Positions 31,997 through 47,854 of a stretch of 64,000 nt of DNA are shown piece after piece. Position 1 is the stretch's first letter. Each line of letters opens with the position of its first letter. Source of the stretch: Muraenolepis orangiensis (taxonomy: Eukaryota; Chordata; Actinopteri; Gadiformes; Muraenolepididae); assembly GCA_027704905.1 (NCBI GenBank), contig CM051002.1, positions 9,769,915 through 9,833,914 of the forward strand, read 5' to 3'. The notes beneath the pieces were generated by a model. It was not told the origin of the DNA and searched no databases. It saw only the letters and a program-made list of their open reading frames with translations. A program made the translations under genes and the position numbers.

Positions 31997-34591
31997 CGTG
32001 GCGTGCGTGTGTCTGATTGCATGCTTCACCAGCTCCAAGGCCGGTCTTGATGCTGCTGATCAAAGGGTACTTTCCCTGGCCACAGAAAGTGCCACTGAAG
32101 TCATCCATGTCTAAAGTCCAAACCATGGCTCCTCCGAAACCGTTCTTCAGCCACTGGAGCTGTTCATTGGAAGAAATGTATGGTTTATATGTCAGTCACA
32201 ATGACACATATAAAAGGTTAATGTATGTATCTATGCATGTTATGCATACCTTGATCTGAAAGCTCTTGACATTGTCGTATCCAGCCCAGGTGCCCTGGCT
32301 CTTGTAGGCATAGGGCACCTCCTGGATGGAGTCCCAGGCCTGTGTAGCTCCTTCCTTTAGAAAGGTGCAGATCTGAAAGGACGAGGCCATTTGAATTATA
32401 TTATAAAGATCGTGTTATACTTACTTACTTAATGTCATGCCATCGATATGCTGACTTTGTCAACCAAAAACATCCACTTTAAAGGGAATACCTCATAGTA
32501 GGCCAAGAAGCCAGCCTGGTGGGTGAAGGGGCCAGCAGGTCCAGCACCACGGGCCGGGGCTCCCACGGCGGTGTTGGATGAAGCCAGGTTGAAGGTGTGG
32601 CCATGGGTGGCGAATCCAACCAGCAGCTTCTCGGCGGGTGCGCCGTTGTTCTTCCAGTAGTTCATGGCATAGTCCTACAGAAGGTGGAAACCATGTCACA
32701 TCCTGATTCTAACAATTGCGGTCCAAAGTTATGTGTGTAATACAACTTTAAAGTTTTGATTATTATCATATTCATCATATTTATTAGATTTATTATTATT
32801 AATAATAATGATAATAATAATAATTACAACCTGTATTTTAAAATTATTATTATTATTAAGAAAGATCCCTTCACGTACCACATTGAGGTCGTTGCTCTGG
32901 TCAGCTGGGCCTTTGTAGAGGGGGCTGTTTTGTCTAACAGTGGGCTCCCAGGAGCCATGAAAGTCATAGCTCATCACATGCAAGTAGTCCACGGCACTGG
33001 CATGAAACATTACAAACAAAACGTCAGGAATATTTTCCAGACATCCCAACATCCCCCCACATTATAACTAAATACTAACGCTCCGATTGCCGCAATCTGG
33101 TATCCAGAGTCGATGGTTCCCTTTCCGGCAGAGACGGCAGCAGTCAGCATCAGACGAGGACGGTTGGTATTCTTGCCCTCGTTCTCGAAGGCCCTCAACA
33201 GCTCCTGAAGAGAAAGACACAGAGGGGTCAGATATGGATGCATGGGTTTCTCTATCTCTTTTCATCATATCTCAAAGTTAATCCGCCATACTAACAAATG
33301 TTTATAAGGCCCTTAGTGGCAGAATTATGCACAGATTTTGATGTTGAAACGGTAGGAACAAAAAACATACTTCTATACAGCATGTGCAATATCTGACCTG
33401 GACCAGAATAGTAAAGCGTTGCTTATCCTCAGCTGGGGAGCCACGAGATCCAGGGTACTCCCAGTCGAGATCCAGACCATCAAACTTGTGCTGACGCAGG
33501 AACACGATCGCACTGGTGATGAAGGTCTGGCGGTTGGCAGGAGTAGACACCATGGTGGTGAATCTGAGGAGAGGCCATGAGAGCCAGCCGTCAGCTGGCT
33601 TGTACTTGTTTCATATACACTTGATGAAATCTGAGATATGTTTTATATTCACTTGGCAGTGCCAAAGTTCCATCCTCCAATGGCCAGCAGGGTCTTCAGT
33701 TTACTGTTGCTGACAAAGAAAAACATTTGATACACCAATGCCGGCTTTAATCCTTTTTCAGGAGGTCTTTCTTTATTGTGTCTGAGTGTATGCTGGTCTG
33801 ATCACTTTTTCTTGCAAACACATCCAGGTGAAAATCTATTTTCTCTACATTATATTCTTCATTGAAGTATCTGAAGCCTGTAACCAACACTTTTATCCTT
33901 ACAAATGGATACAGAGGCTTAGATAACCCCACACCCTTTGTGTTCATGTCTCTACTCACTTGTTCTTGAGGGCCTGGAACTGTCTGTAGAGCACCTCATC
34001 GTTCCACTCGTAGGTCGTGAGCCGGTTGCCGTCCATTCCGGCAAAGGCGTAGATCAGGTGATCGCAAAGACATCGGTCTACGTCGGTGGGTAAAAACTTA
34101 CCTGCTCCGGGACGGTACTGTGCCCAGTTAGTGAAATAACAGGAGAGGATGTAGGATGATCCTAGAACAGAGGGCAGACAGTCACACTTAAGTTCAGACC
34201 TTAGAGTTCAGCTGTTTTAGGATTAGGAAGACAAATTCACTGGGGGTTTGAAAAACATACCTAGCTGCACGTGCAGCACGAGAGCCAAACCTGTACAGAG
34301 AGAGAGAGAGTGAGAGAGAGAGAGGATTTGTTTAAATAAAGTGAAAAGCTTACAAGTCTTCAGTGGTTCCATGTTCTTCACTTACCAACTATTACGTTAC
34401 CATTGACATATAGAGGGAATGACGAGACGAGACACACCTGGGTTGATTACAAATGGGTACACCTGGAAGGGAAACCGATAAGGACTACAAAACCATGACA
34501 GGGAACTACAGCTAGACATGACACATCACACTAGGAGCGCCTGATCAGGGCACAAACACATAACACCAACGAAGATGAGTAGCTTGCCCAT
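31977..34591 (-). CDS. chia: acidic chitinase (GH18) copy 3, exon 1 interrupted, CBM14 out of frame
   Basis: Exons: 34567-34591, 34261-34290, 33960-34161, 33653-33709, 33398-33563, 33080-33204, 32879-32996, 32492-32674, 32250-32372, 32030-32159 with read-through to TGA 31977-31979 (about 403 aa). The exon 10 form is that of copy 2 (one Lys, DMDDF). Private changes include SAIVFLRQH for SAIAFLRQH next to the catalytic motif (which is intact), PTVRQNSPL for PTVGQNSPL in exon 7, and a Gln-to-Val-type change in the signal exon (CACGAG for CAGGAG context). Separated from copy 2 by the 6-kb LTR element. Confidence 0.75.
34390..34564. mobile_element. 175-bp insertion at chia copy 3 exon 1 donor
   Basis: Same insertion as copies 1 and 2, flanked by ACCAAC at 34384-34389 and 34565-34570. 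Confidence 0.75.
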
Positions 34592-34629
34592 GGTGCGTCT
34601 GTATAACGTTCTAAGGGAAAGGGTCCGTC

Positions 34630-34636
34630 TTATATA
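34630..34636 (-). promoter_or_regulatory. TATA box of chia copy 3
   Basis: TATATAA, 39 bp upstream of ATG 34591. Confidence 0.7.
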
Positions 34637-36578
34637 CACCTGAGGCACCACTTCATATCTGCACACACATTGTTTGTGTGCTGATTTGTTTGGTCATGCG
34701 TTTGTTTGGGCATGTCGGGTATTCCACTGGCTCAGCTAAAAGCAAAGATAACCTTCTAATGTCCTCTAAAGACATGTTCATCAGGCTATCACAAGTGAAA
34801 TTAAGGTGAGTGCTGCAATGTGTTTCACCAAACGCACTTCTGTGTTTTGCCTGCTCTGTTCTGCTGATATGCCAAGTAGTCCAGACGTTTAGCAGTGCTC
34901 TGCACGCTCGTACAGCAACATATGTATGTCTTTTCTAAGGGAAGAGACATCAAATGCTTGCAAAGTCCACAAGGAAAGGCTCCAACCAGGCTTGAACCCA
35001 AGATCATCTTCCAGTTTTCTCAACTGTTTGTAAGATGATAAATGCTAAATGCTGACGATGGTATATAGATATCCAAACATACAGTAAGCATAATTTGAAA
35101 TGCATGAAATCCTCCTTAATTATGGGGCTCTGATTCATAACATACTTGGTACACACATGTATTCTTATATAATGTATATACTGTATATACTGTATATGTT
35201 TAAATATATACATTGTTTATTTTATGTTGTATTAAATTAAGAAGATATTACCACAAAACAATAGGAAGAACAGGTGGCCTAAATGGACTTTTTCTTGTGC
35301 TTCAATTTCTGATTGAAGTTTGTTGATTGTTAGATAATGTTAAGATAATCGATAAGCAGTTTCTGGATTGAGCAACATATAACTGTTAGGAGTTGTGTTT
35401 CTTTTGACTAATTCATACCCTAGTCACATATGCTATCTAGAACTATAATATATACACTATCCTGAACTTGTGGTTAGCGGCTGATTAATAACTTAATCAT
35501 ATGTTTGGCATGGAACTGGGCCAAGCCAAGGTTGTTATCGCCAATGTTAAATACATATTTTTCGTTGTGTACTTATGCTCTGGTACATGGCTGATATGTT
35601 CTCTGTGTTCATGCTGCACTGCTTCTGGTCAGGCCAAGGCCAAATGGTCAAACATATCTAGACAAGAGGGCTTGTGTGAGTTACAGGCACGTCCACTGGC
35701 CACTCTGTTAATTGTAGAGGTTTCAAGGACTTTTTACTGTGGCCCTGAAGTGCAAATCACAACTACAATAACAAAACAATCTGAAAATATGACAACACGC
35801 AAGTCTGTATAACATTAACATTACACTTACCGGTACATACTTTCTGGACTCATTACAGCTACTGCACTGTACTGCACTGTATTAATGATGCTGCTGCACT
35901 ACTGCACTTTAAATGCTTTAAAATCTTTTTGCACATTCAACAGATGTTCATACCACCTATCAGCCACTTTGCTGTCCTTTTTTTGTTCATTTTTCTTTTT
36001 ATTGTATATTTTTATGGTATTGTTTTTTGAGACGTTTACTGCAGGAGGGAATGGGGAGCAAGCATTCCAATGTACTTGTTACAAATGGCAAATACATTTC
36101 TTGCATCTTGTATCTTGTATTGTATTCAAATATAAACATTTCTGAATAGAAGGTAAATAATTCAACTGACAATTTCTGTTCAATCCAAATTGCACTAAAT
36201 GAGTTTCATAACCAATTTCTAACCAGCTATAACTTTGAAACCTAAATAAATAATACATTATTAGATACATATGGGAAAATAGCAAGGATGCAAATACCGC
36301 AAATTAAGCACAATTTGTGGAAAGATCATTACACATGGGTATTTTGGTGCAATTTGTTCCCCCCAGTTATCAGTGCTGGAGACCTGTGTATGGTAAGTGT
36401 GTGTTTGAGTCTAAGTGTTTCAGACAGATGAGGGGATGGATTGTAATATAAATGAATTGCCACCGACCAAATCATAGGAGTTATGATGCTGAAAACAGAT
36501 ATATTGTGTAACAGCTTTGGAGACGTTAGTTCAAGTTCTGCTAATAACAATCCCCTTCTTGGAAACCTTGGCAAGAGT
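34637..36578. other. chia copy 3 5' flank and spacer
   Basis: Inverted-repeat arm at 35,734-35,762. The variant TTAAGATAATCGATAAGCAG (about 35,340) is shared with unit 4. LINE-tail-like segment about 35,860-36,110. No gene supported. Confidence 0.45.
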
Positions 36579-36640
36579 CTCGTGGCGCAGATGTGAGGGC
36601 TGCAGGTTCTGGAGACCTGTGTTCGATTCCCACTTTCGGT
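36579..36640 (+). repeat. tRNA-like SINE head, unit 3
   Basis: B box GTTCGATTCCC is kept; the A-box region reads GGCGCAGATGTGAGGGCTGC, the form shared with unit 5. Confidence 0.5.
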
Positions 36641-36783
36641 TGGTATTGTAAATGATGATGTGGTAAGCTTATGTATGGCAATCTTTGAACTATAACAATT
36701 TGTTATGTATGATGAACTATGAGAATGTGTTAATCATGACAATTTGTGATGAGTGTGTTTTGCTTAGTATTTATATATATATA

Positions 36784-38111
36784 CCGTATTGACCCGAATA
36801 TAAGACGACCCCGATTATAAGACGACCCCTCTTTTTCAAGACTCATTTTTGGAGCAAAAAAAATTTGAAGACCAAATATTTTTTTTTGAAAGAAAATCAT
36901 TTTATTTGAAAATAATGATAACACACATCACACATTGTGTTCAAATTTGCCTAACTTGGCGAACAAAAAGAAAACAGGCTAGATAGATTGCAATAAAACA
37001 GTAGTGCAATAAAACGGTAGCGCAATAAAACAGTAGAGCAATGAAACAGTACAACATTTCAGAACATCAGTCTATTGGTCACATCACGTCTTCTCATTCA
37101 GCTCGTCTTCTACATCGCTGGTTGTTCCTCTCACTCCCGCTATCGTCACTCACGTTGTCCGCTTCCCCGTCTCCTCCCACATCACGTCATCCTCGCTGCC
37201 ATCCATGGCATTTGATACGCAGCATTTCTTAACCCATTAATGATGCTTTCTGGGGAAACGTCAGCCCATGCTTGCAATATCCATTCACAGAGCAAACGTA
37301 CTGCAGGCTTTTGGATTTTTCCAGACGGTGTCAGTGCGTGATGACCAGCCAGGAGCCACTCTGTGTATCTCTTGCGCAGATTGCGCAGCTGGCTTGTCAT
37401 TCCGCCCGGTATGATCACTAGGTCACCTAGTGATCATCACTCTTTCACTTTTTGACTGGCTCAGTCAAGTGTCCACGGAAAGCATCCAGAATCAACATAT
37501 TCCTCTTCTTTCTGAGTCCCCCACGCCGTCTGCCCCACACCACCTTGACCAACTTGCCAGTCCACCACAAGCTCCGTCTCCATCCAGCCCTTTGCCTGGG
37601 CGCGTACGATAACGCCAGCTGGCTGCCTCTTTAGGTACAGTCACTGCCTCTTTAGGTACAGTCACTGCCTCTTTAGGTACAGTCTTGCGTTTTAAAACCA
37701 CGTACGGGGGAAGTTTTGTCCCATCTGCGAGGCGCGTTAACATGACCGTTACTCGGCTCTTCTCGTTTCCAGTAGACTTCACAATCACTGATTTGTCGCC
37801 TTTCTTATGCACTGTGACAGATGTTGGCATGTCAAAATACACAGGCGTTTTTCTTTTTTCAAGTTGGTCGCTGTGTCTCTCCATTTCTATCTCTCCAGGT
37901 AACTGTTTTTATGTACTGTTACTTTAAGACTTTGAGTGACTTTAAGTGTCGCGCGGTGTCTCGGAACACTCGTTTGGCGCGATCTGTTGTTGCGCAATTA
38001 CATGTGCAATTACGGTACATCGAAAAGTCTAAACCCCGATTATAAGACGACCCCTCTTTTTCAGATTTTTTTCTCGGAAAAAAAACCCGTCTTATATTCG
38101 GGTCAATACGG
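36784..38111 (-). mobile_element. pogo/Tigger-like (Tc1-mariner superfamily) element, decayed
   Basis: Long terminal inverted repeats beginning CCGTATTGACCCGAATATAA at 36784 and its inverse ending at 38111, flanked by TA on both sides inside a (TA)n tract. CCCCGATTATAAGACGACCC recurs at both subterminal regions. 1,328 bp, too short for a full transposase. The L1-like fragment present here in units 2, 4 and 5 is missing in this unit. Confidence 0.85.
37182..37884 (-). pseudogene. pogo-like DDE transposase fragments
   Basis: Upper part (37884 leftward): YFDMPTSVTVHKKGDKS, VKSTGNEKSRVTVMLTRLAD, GTKLPPYVVLKRKT, the start of a DDE_1 superfamily domain. A 21-bp unit (TVPKEAV) is tandemly triplicated at about 37,620-37,682. 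After a frame-disrupted stretch, IIPGGMTSQL joins RKRYTEWLLAG and SESIINGL-like sequence with the segment normally between them missing. No DNA-binding N-terminus. Confidence 0.75.
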
Positions 38112-38702
38112 TATATATATATATATACAACACGTAGAAAGAAAAAGAAAAATAGCAATAGTAATTTATAAAATACAATGTGTGTATATATATAGTAATA
38201 ATAACATACATACAACATTTTTGATGTTGAGCAGCCCGGTACACTACAATAACAGCAACGAGGGGCGGCCATATTTTGTCACGTATCTGGGGTAACTACC
38301 GGAAGTAAGAGAAGTCGCTCTGCAATTTTTAACGTTCCGGAAGCAGGAAGTGTGACATAGGCCTATTCATTAGGCAACAAACCATTAGGCAACAAACCAA
38401 TGAAGGCAACAAGTACTGGCCAAACCGAGGCAGAGTAGGGCGGGTCTTTGCTAAATGAATGTTTTTTACAGGATGGGTGGCAACCCAAACCTTCAAGTAT
38501 CTAGTGATGCTAATTGCTAGTTGTTGGTAGCCAAGCAAGCACGAAAAGGGATGGTGCTTTATTTGTTTATTGATCATTCTATTTTATACTCTGCCACTGT
38601 TTTCATTTATTGATCATTCAATTATATACTATGGTGCTGTATTAATTTATTGCGGACACTAACGCTTGACGTTCATAAGGATATATAAAAATAATTATAT
38701 TT
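38112..38702. other. AT-rich module of unit 3
   Basis: As in other units but with an extra partial duplication near 38,580-38,625 (ATTTATTGATCATTC twice). Confidence 0.4.
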
Positions 38703-38825
38703 TTATATTGGTTGATTGGGACAGATTTTGCACTCGAAATACGTCCGATCAGCATCGACCTGGTAGAGACCTACCTTTTCCGGGTTGAAGTTAATGTTGT
38801 TGTGTCTCAGAAAACACATCGACAT
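38703..38825 (-). CDS. unrecognised small ORF (unit 3), extended form
   Basis: The usual TAA is CAA here, so the frame from ATG 38825 ends three codons later (40 residues, ending ICPNQPI). Confidence 0.2.
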   Translation of the reverse strand: MSMCFLRHNNINFNPEKVGLYQVDADRTYFECKICPNQPI

Positions 38826-39026
38826 TATCCCTCTTTTTGAGACCACAAATATTGCTCATCAACACTACAGTCCAAGGTTATTTACAGTGGACAAATGAGA
38901 CTGAACACTACAGATTTTTTTGGTCTAGTGCCGCAGAGCCGTACATAACTGGCATGATTGTCAAATGCTCATCAGAAAAAACACACAACCTAAGACTTTC
39001 TGACAGAAACAGTTGAATATTAGACT

Positions 39027-40088
39027 TTGCCATGCAGGTTCAATACAAATAACAACAGATCCACGGACGACACAATTGCCATGGCCCTCCACACTGCCCT
39101 TTCCCACCTGGAGGAAAATAACTGTTATGTGCGAATGCTGTTTGTGGACTACAGCTCAGCGTTCAACACGATAGTTCCTGCCAAGCTCGACACCAAGCTT
39201 AGAGGTCTAAGCGTGCCCCCATCCATGTGCAGCTGGATACTGGACCTCCTGTCGGACCGCTGCCAGGTGGTGAGGATGGGCAGCACCACCTCAGAGCCAC
39301 TGACCCTCAACACGGGAGCCCCCCAGGGATGCGTGCTGAGCCCTCTCCTCTACTCCCTCTACACCCACGACAGCATGGCTATGCACAGCTCCAACGTCAT
39401 CATCAAGTTTGCTGACAACATGACAGTGTTGGGCCTGATCGCCGGCGACGACAAGACAGCCTACAGGGAGGAGGTCTGATCGCTGGAGCAGTGGTGCCAG
39501 GAGAACAGCCTCGCCCTCAACATCAAGAAGACCAAGGAGCTGATCGTGGACTTCAGGAAGCAGAGAGGAGAGCACAGCCCTATATCCATCGACGGTGTTG
39601 CAGTAGAGAGGGTCAGCAGCTTCAAGTTCCTTGGCGTGCACATCTCCGAGGACCTCACATGGTCCACGCACACCACACACGTGGTGAAAAGGGCCCAACA
39701 ACGCCTGTATTTCCTCAGGCGTCTGAGGAAATTCAGCATGGGCCCCCTCCTGGGGGCATCCTATACCGGCACCATCGAGAGTGTTCTTACAGGGTGTATC
39801 ACCGCCTGGTACGGGAACTGCACTGCACTCGAGCGCAGAGCGCTTCAGAGGGTGGTGCGGACGGCCCAGTATATCATTGGAGGTGAGCTCCCCTCCCTCC
39901 TGGATATATACAACCAGCGGTGCGTGGCCAAGGCCAAACGCATCATAAAAGACAATGCCTATCCCAGCCACGAACTGTATTCACTTATACCGTCAGGCAG
40001 GCGATACCGCAGTATCAAGTGCCGTACAAATAGACTCAGAGATAGCTTCCACAGTCAGGCCATCAGGCTGATGAACAAGGGCGTATAG
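39027..40088 (+). mobile_element. L2-like LINE reverse transcriptase fragment, unit 3
   Basis: The motif C catalytic pair is FADN (second Asp lost). The TGA after AYREEV remains (39477-39479), but the second stop of unit 1 is absent (RIIKDNAYPSHELYS), so the frame from 39546 is open for 180 codons to MNKGV. Confidence 0.9.
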
Positions 40089-40829
40089 CATATAACAATG
40101 TATATTTTATTACATTGATTTATATATACATATTGCTCTTTTTCTGTGCCGATATATTGCATTTCATAAATTGCATTTTATTTTTATTTTTTTACTTTTT
40201 ATTCTATTCTGTTTTATTCTATTTTTATCTTATTTTTATAACTGCTGTCTGTCGTCGGGTATTGCACATAAGATATTCACTCACTGCTTTATACTTGTGT
40301 AAACTGTGAAGTGACAATAAACCTGACTTGACTTGAATTGCATTATCTAAAGTGATCACAATCAATAGTAAACCTTACTTAGTAGCCGCGCCAAGTTCAC
40401 TGAACAAATAACATGGTCTAAGTGATCAAGGCCACAACAAATATAACATAATTAACTAAAGGTCATGAAAAAAAATCTTGACTAATCTACACTAATCAAA
40501 GTATCCAAAGCCTGGAGAATTCTGCATTCTAAACTCCATGTTTGTCTTGAAGACTGTACAAATGTAACAGCGGTATCTTAAGCTTATCGCCGCAGGTGTT
40601 TGACATTGGGAATGGAAATGGTTAACTGGTTAAAAACTCGATGCGTGGCAGTGGCGTCATTCCAGCAGGTGGAAGTGGTGAACTGTGGCTGTTGTCTAGT
40701 ACATTGTATAGTATATAGTGTTGTTTATAGTATCTACTATAGCATATTATAGGTATAATATAGCGTTGTGTTCACTATAGTATTGTTAAGTATAGTATTG
40801 TTGTTGGAATTCATACTGCAGGAGGAAAT
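40089..40829. other. LINE 3' region and second tail, unit 3
   Basis: Ends in a TATAGTA-rich tail that passes directly into the 3' flank of chia copy 4 at 40,830-40,849. Confidence 0.5.
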
Positions 40830-40849
40830 GGGGAGTAAGCATTCCATTG
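40830..40849. other. recombination junction between two LINE-tail-like repeats
   Basis: GGGGAGTAAGCATTCCATTG is common to both tail types. Left of it the sequence is of the post-LINE tail type; right of it (TACTTGCTACACATGG) it is of the pre-chia tail type. About 1.3 kb normally between them, including the gypsy remnant, is absent. Confidence 0.75.
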
Positions 40850-41021
40850 TACTTGCTACACATGGAAAATAAAGAATCTTGAATCTTAATATTGCAGAAC
40901 TATATCACTATCAGCAGGAACAACCAAAGACAACAGCTGTTTTTAGATGCTATATTTATTTTTGATTCCAAAGAACAACCGTGTGCCATGTTTGTGTGCT
41001 ACATACTATTAAGAACCCAGT

Positions 41022-43837
<2,816 letters not shown>

Positions 43838-43875
43838 GGTGCGTCTGTATAACGTTCTAAGGGAAAGGGTCCGTC

Positions 43876-43882
43876 TTATATA
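43876..43882 (-). promoter_or_regulatory. TATA box of chia copy 4
   Basis: TATATAA, 39 bp upstream of ATG 43837. Confidence 0.7.
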
Positions 43883-45820
43883 CACCTGAGGCACCACTTC
43901 ATATCTGCACACACATTGTTTGTATGCTGATTTGTTTGGTCATGCGTTTGTTTGGGCATGTCGAGTATTCCACTGGCTCAGCTAAAAGCAAAGATAACCT
44001 TCTAATGTCCTCTAAAGACATGTTCATCAGGCTATCACAAGTGAAATTAAGGTGAGTGCTGCAATGTGTTTCACCAAACGCACTTCTGTGTTTTGCCTGC
44101 TCTGTTCTGCTGATATGCCAAGTAGTCCAGACGTTTAGCAGTGCTCTGCACGCTCGTACAGCAACGTATGTATGTCTTTTCTAAGGGAAGAGACATCAAA
44201 TGCTTGCAAAGTCCACAAGGAAAGGCTCCAACCAGGCTTGAACCCAAGATCATCTTCCAGTTTTCTCAACTGTTTGTAAGATGATTAATGCTAAATGCTG
44301 ACGATGGTATATAGATATCCAAACATACAGTAAGAATAATTTGAAATGCATGAAATCCTCCTTAATTATGGGGCTCTGATTCATAACATACTTGGTACAC
44401 ACATGTACACATGTATTCTTATATAATGTATATACTGTATATACTGTATATGTTTATATATATACATTGTTTATTTTATATTGTATTAAATTAAGAAGAT
44501 ATTACCACAAAAAAATAGGAAGAACAGGTGGCCTAAATGGACTTTGTCTTGTGCTTCAATTTCTGATTGAAGTTTGTTGATTGTTAGATAATGTTAAGAT
44601 AATCGATAAGCAGTTTCTGGATTGAGCAACATATAACTGTTAGGAGTTGTGTTTCTTTTGACTAATTCATACCCTAGTCACATATGCTATCTAGAACTAT
44701 TATATATACACTATCCTGAACTTGTGGTTAGCGGCTGATTAATAACTTAATCATATGTTTGGCATGGAACTGGGCCAAGCCAAGGTTGTTATCGCCAATG
44801 TTAAATACATATTTTTCGTTGTGTACTTATGCTCTGGTACATGGCTGATATGTTCTCTGTGTTCATGCTGCACTGCTTCTGGTCAGGCCAAGGCCAAATG
44901 GTCAAACATATCTAGACAAGAGGGCTTGTGTGAGTTACAGGCACGTCCACTGGCCACTATGTTAATTGTAGAGGTTTCAAGGACATTTTACTGTGGCCCT
45001 GAAGTGCAAATCACAACTACAATAACAAAACAATCTGAAAATATGACAACACGCAAGTCTGTATAACATTAACATTACACTTACATACTTTGCTGGACTT
45101 TCTGGACTCATTACAGCTACTGCACTGTACTGCACTGTATTAATGATGCTGCTGCACTACTGCACTTTAAATGCACATTCAACAGATGTTCATACCACCT
45201 ATCAGTCACTTTGCTGTCCTTTTTTTGTTCATTTTTATTTTTATTGTATATTTTTATGGTATTGTTTTTTGAGATGTTTACTGCAGGAGGGAATGGGGAG
45301 CAAGCATTCCAATGTACTTGTTACAAATGGCAAATACATTTCTTGCATCTTGTATCTTGTATTGTATTCAAATATAAACATTTCTGAATAGAAGGTAAAT
45401 AATTCAACTGACAATTTCTGTTCAATCCAAATTGCACTAAATGAGTTTCATAACCAATTTCTAACCAGCTATAACTTTTAAACCTAAATAAATAATACAT
45501 TATTAGATACATATGGGAAAATAGCAAGAATGCAAATACCGCAAATTAAGCACAATTTGTGGAAAGATCATTACACATGGGTATTTTGGTGCAATTTGTT
45601 CCCCCCAGTTATCAGTGCTGGAGACCTGTGTATGGTAAGTGTGTGTTTGAGTCTAAGTGTTTCAGACAGATGAGGGGATGAATTGTAATATAAATGAATT
45701 GTCACCGACCAAATCATAGGAGTTATGATGCTGAAGACAGATATATTGTGTAACAGCTTTGGAGACGTTAGTTCAAGTTCTGCTAATAACAATCCCCTTC
45801 TTGGAAACCTTGGCAAGTGT
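43883..45820. other. chia copy 4 5' flank and spacer
   Basis: Inverted-repeat arm at 44,988-45,016; TTAAGATAATCGATAAGCAG variant near 44,590; LINE-tail-like segment about 45,110-45,350, with a short deletion relative to unit 2. No gene supported. Confidence 0.45.
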
Positions 45821-45880
45821 CTCGTGGCGCAGAGGTTAGGGCTTCAGGTTCTGGAGACCTGTGTTCGATTCCCACTTTCG
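45821..45880 (+). repeat. tRNA-like SINE head, unit 4
   Basis: A-box region GGCGCAGAGGTTAGGGCTTC (unit 2 form) and B box GTTCGATTCCC. Confidence 0.5.
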
Positions 45881-46219
45881 GTCGGTATTGTAAATGATGA
45901 TGTGGTAAGCTTATGTATGGCAATCTTTGAACTATAACAATTTGTTATGTATGATGAACTATGAGAATGTGTTAATCATGATAATTTGTGATGAGTGTGT
46001 TTTGATTAGGATTTTAGGACTTTTGTGGAGCGTGTTCTCCATAGAAATGTGATTTTATGAAATGTGACAATGTTCTGTTAATTGTAATGTCAATGAATAC
46101 CTCCAAACAACTCAGAGCTTTTGGACTCAGAGGGCCATCTAACCACAGCCCCATCTGTAATAATAGATAAGAGATAAGAGCAGTTTCAGTTAGCAGTTTC
46201 AGTGAGTTGGGCGAAAGTT

Positions 46220-46790
46220 TCAGGTTCGCAACTTTGCTAGACTGAAAAACATCTCTTTCTCTAACAGCACTCCCGACTCTGTTATTGGCTCAATCTTAGA
46301 CATCCCTGCAAATCAGAAGGGTCTGATCTCTAAAATCTGTGCCTCAATAACTCAGCTGACGGGGGCCTCGCTTGAACAAATTAAAACAAAGTGGGAGGAG
46401 GAGTTGGGTGGCCCTGAGTGACAAAGACTGGGAAGTTGCACTCACCAGAGTGAATGGAAGCACATTATGTGCAAGGCTCAATTTAATACAGTTTAAAGTT
46501 ATTCACCACACTTACTTTACTAAATCAAAGCTCTCCAAAATATATGCCGATGTCCCAGATACCTGTTACATGTAACCTATCTCCAGCAAATATGACTCAT
46601 ATGTTTTGGTCCTGTCCATGTCTTCGGGAATGATGGGCAACTATTTTCAAACACCTGTCCGAATCTCTGAACCTTGTTATAACTCCAAACGTAGAGGTGG
46701 CCATTTTTGGAGTATTGCCAGATCATCAGTGTCAACAACAAACTAATGGTGAACCATCAATATACCTCAAATTAGTTCTAAGGCAATAGT
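46220..46790 (+). mobile_element. L1/Tx1-like ORF2 C-terminal fragment, unit 4
   Basis: As in unit 2, including the two-base deletion, with one further change at the CLRE-W position (GAATGATGG, a stop in that frame). Confidence 0.75.
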
Positions 46791-46982
46791 CCCTCACTCT
46801 CTTGATGACCAGGAAAACACTGCGCATAATCTCTTTGGGAGTGTATATGTATGTATCACTGTTATTGTTGATTTATTTTGTTAGAATTTCTATTTACTTA
46901 ATTGTATTTTATTATGACTGTTTTATTACTATTGTATGTGTGTATATTTGTAGATGTGGTTCTCTGTATGCATGTATATGTA

Positions 46983-47553
46983 TTATATATATATATATAT
47001 ATATACAACATGTAGAAAGAAAAACAAAAATAGCAATAGTAATTTATAAAATAAAATGTGTATATATATATATATAGTAATAATAACATACATACAACAT
47101 TTTTGGTGTTGAGCAGCCCGGTACACTACAATAACAGCAACGAGAGGCGGCCATATTTTGTCACGTATCTGGGGTAACTACCAGAAGTAAGAGAAGTCGC
47201 TCTGCAATTTTTAACGTTCCGGAAGCAGGAAGTGTGACATAGGCCTATTCATTAGGCAACAAACCATTAGGCAACAAACCAATGAAGGCAACAAGTACTG
47301 GCCAAACCGAGGCAGAGTAGGGCGGGTCTTTGCTAAATTAGTGTTTTTTACAGGATGGGTGGCAACCCAAACCTTCAAGTATCTAGTGATGCTAATTGCT
47401 AGTTGTTGGTAGCCAAGCAAGCACGAAAAGGGATGGTGCTTTATTTGTTTATTGATCATTCAATTTTATACTATGGTGCTGTATTAATTTATTGCGGACA
47501 CTAACGCTTGACGTTCATAAGGATATATAAAAATAATTATATTTTTATATTGG
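46983..47553. other. short (TA)n and AT-rich module of unit 4
   Basis: Only about 11 TA units at 46,983-47,004. The module matches that of unit 1 closely, including the C-run variant upstream of the small ORF. Confidence 0.45.
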
Positions 47554-47667
47554 TTAATTGGGACAGATTTTGCACTCGAAATACGTCCGATCAGCATCGA
47601 CCTGGTAGAGACCCACCTTTTCCGGGTTGAAGTTAATGTTGTTGTGTCTCAGAAAACACATCGACAT
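47554..47667 (-). CDS. unrecognised 37-residue small ORF (unit 4)
   Basis: ATG 47667, TAA 47554-47556; same residues as unit 1. Confidence 0.25.
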   Translation of the reverse strand: MSMCFLRHNNINFNPEKVGLYQVDADRTYFECKICPN

Positions 47668-47854
47668 TACCCCCCAAAATTGCTCATCAACACTACAGTC
47701 CAAGGTTATTTACAGTGGACAAATGAGACTGAACACTACAGATTTTTTTGGTCTAGTGCCACATAGCCGTACATAACTGGCATGATTGTCAAATGTTCAT
47801 CAGAAAAAACACACAACCTAACACTTTCTGACAGAAACAGTTGAATATTAGACT

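Noticed and set aside
37430..37634. short plus-strand frames in the pogo-like element
   Set aside because: The minus strand carries recognisable DDE transposase blocks over the same interval.
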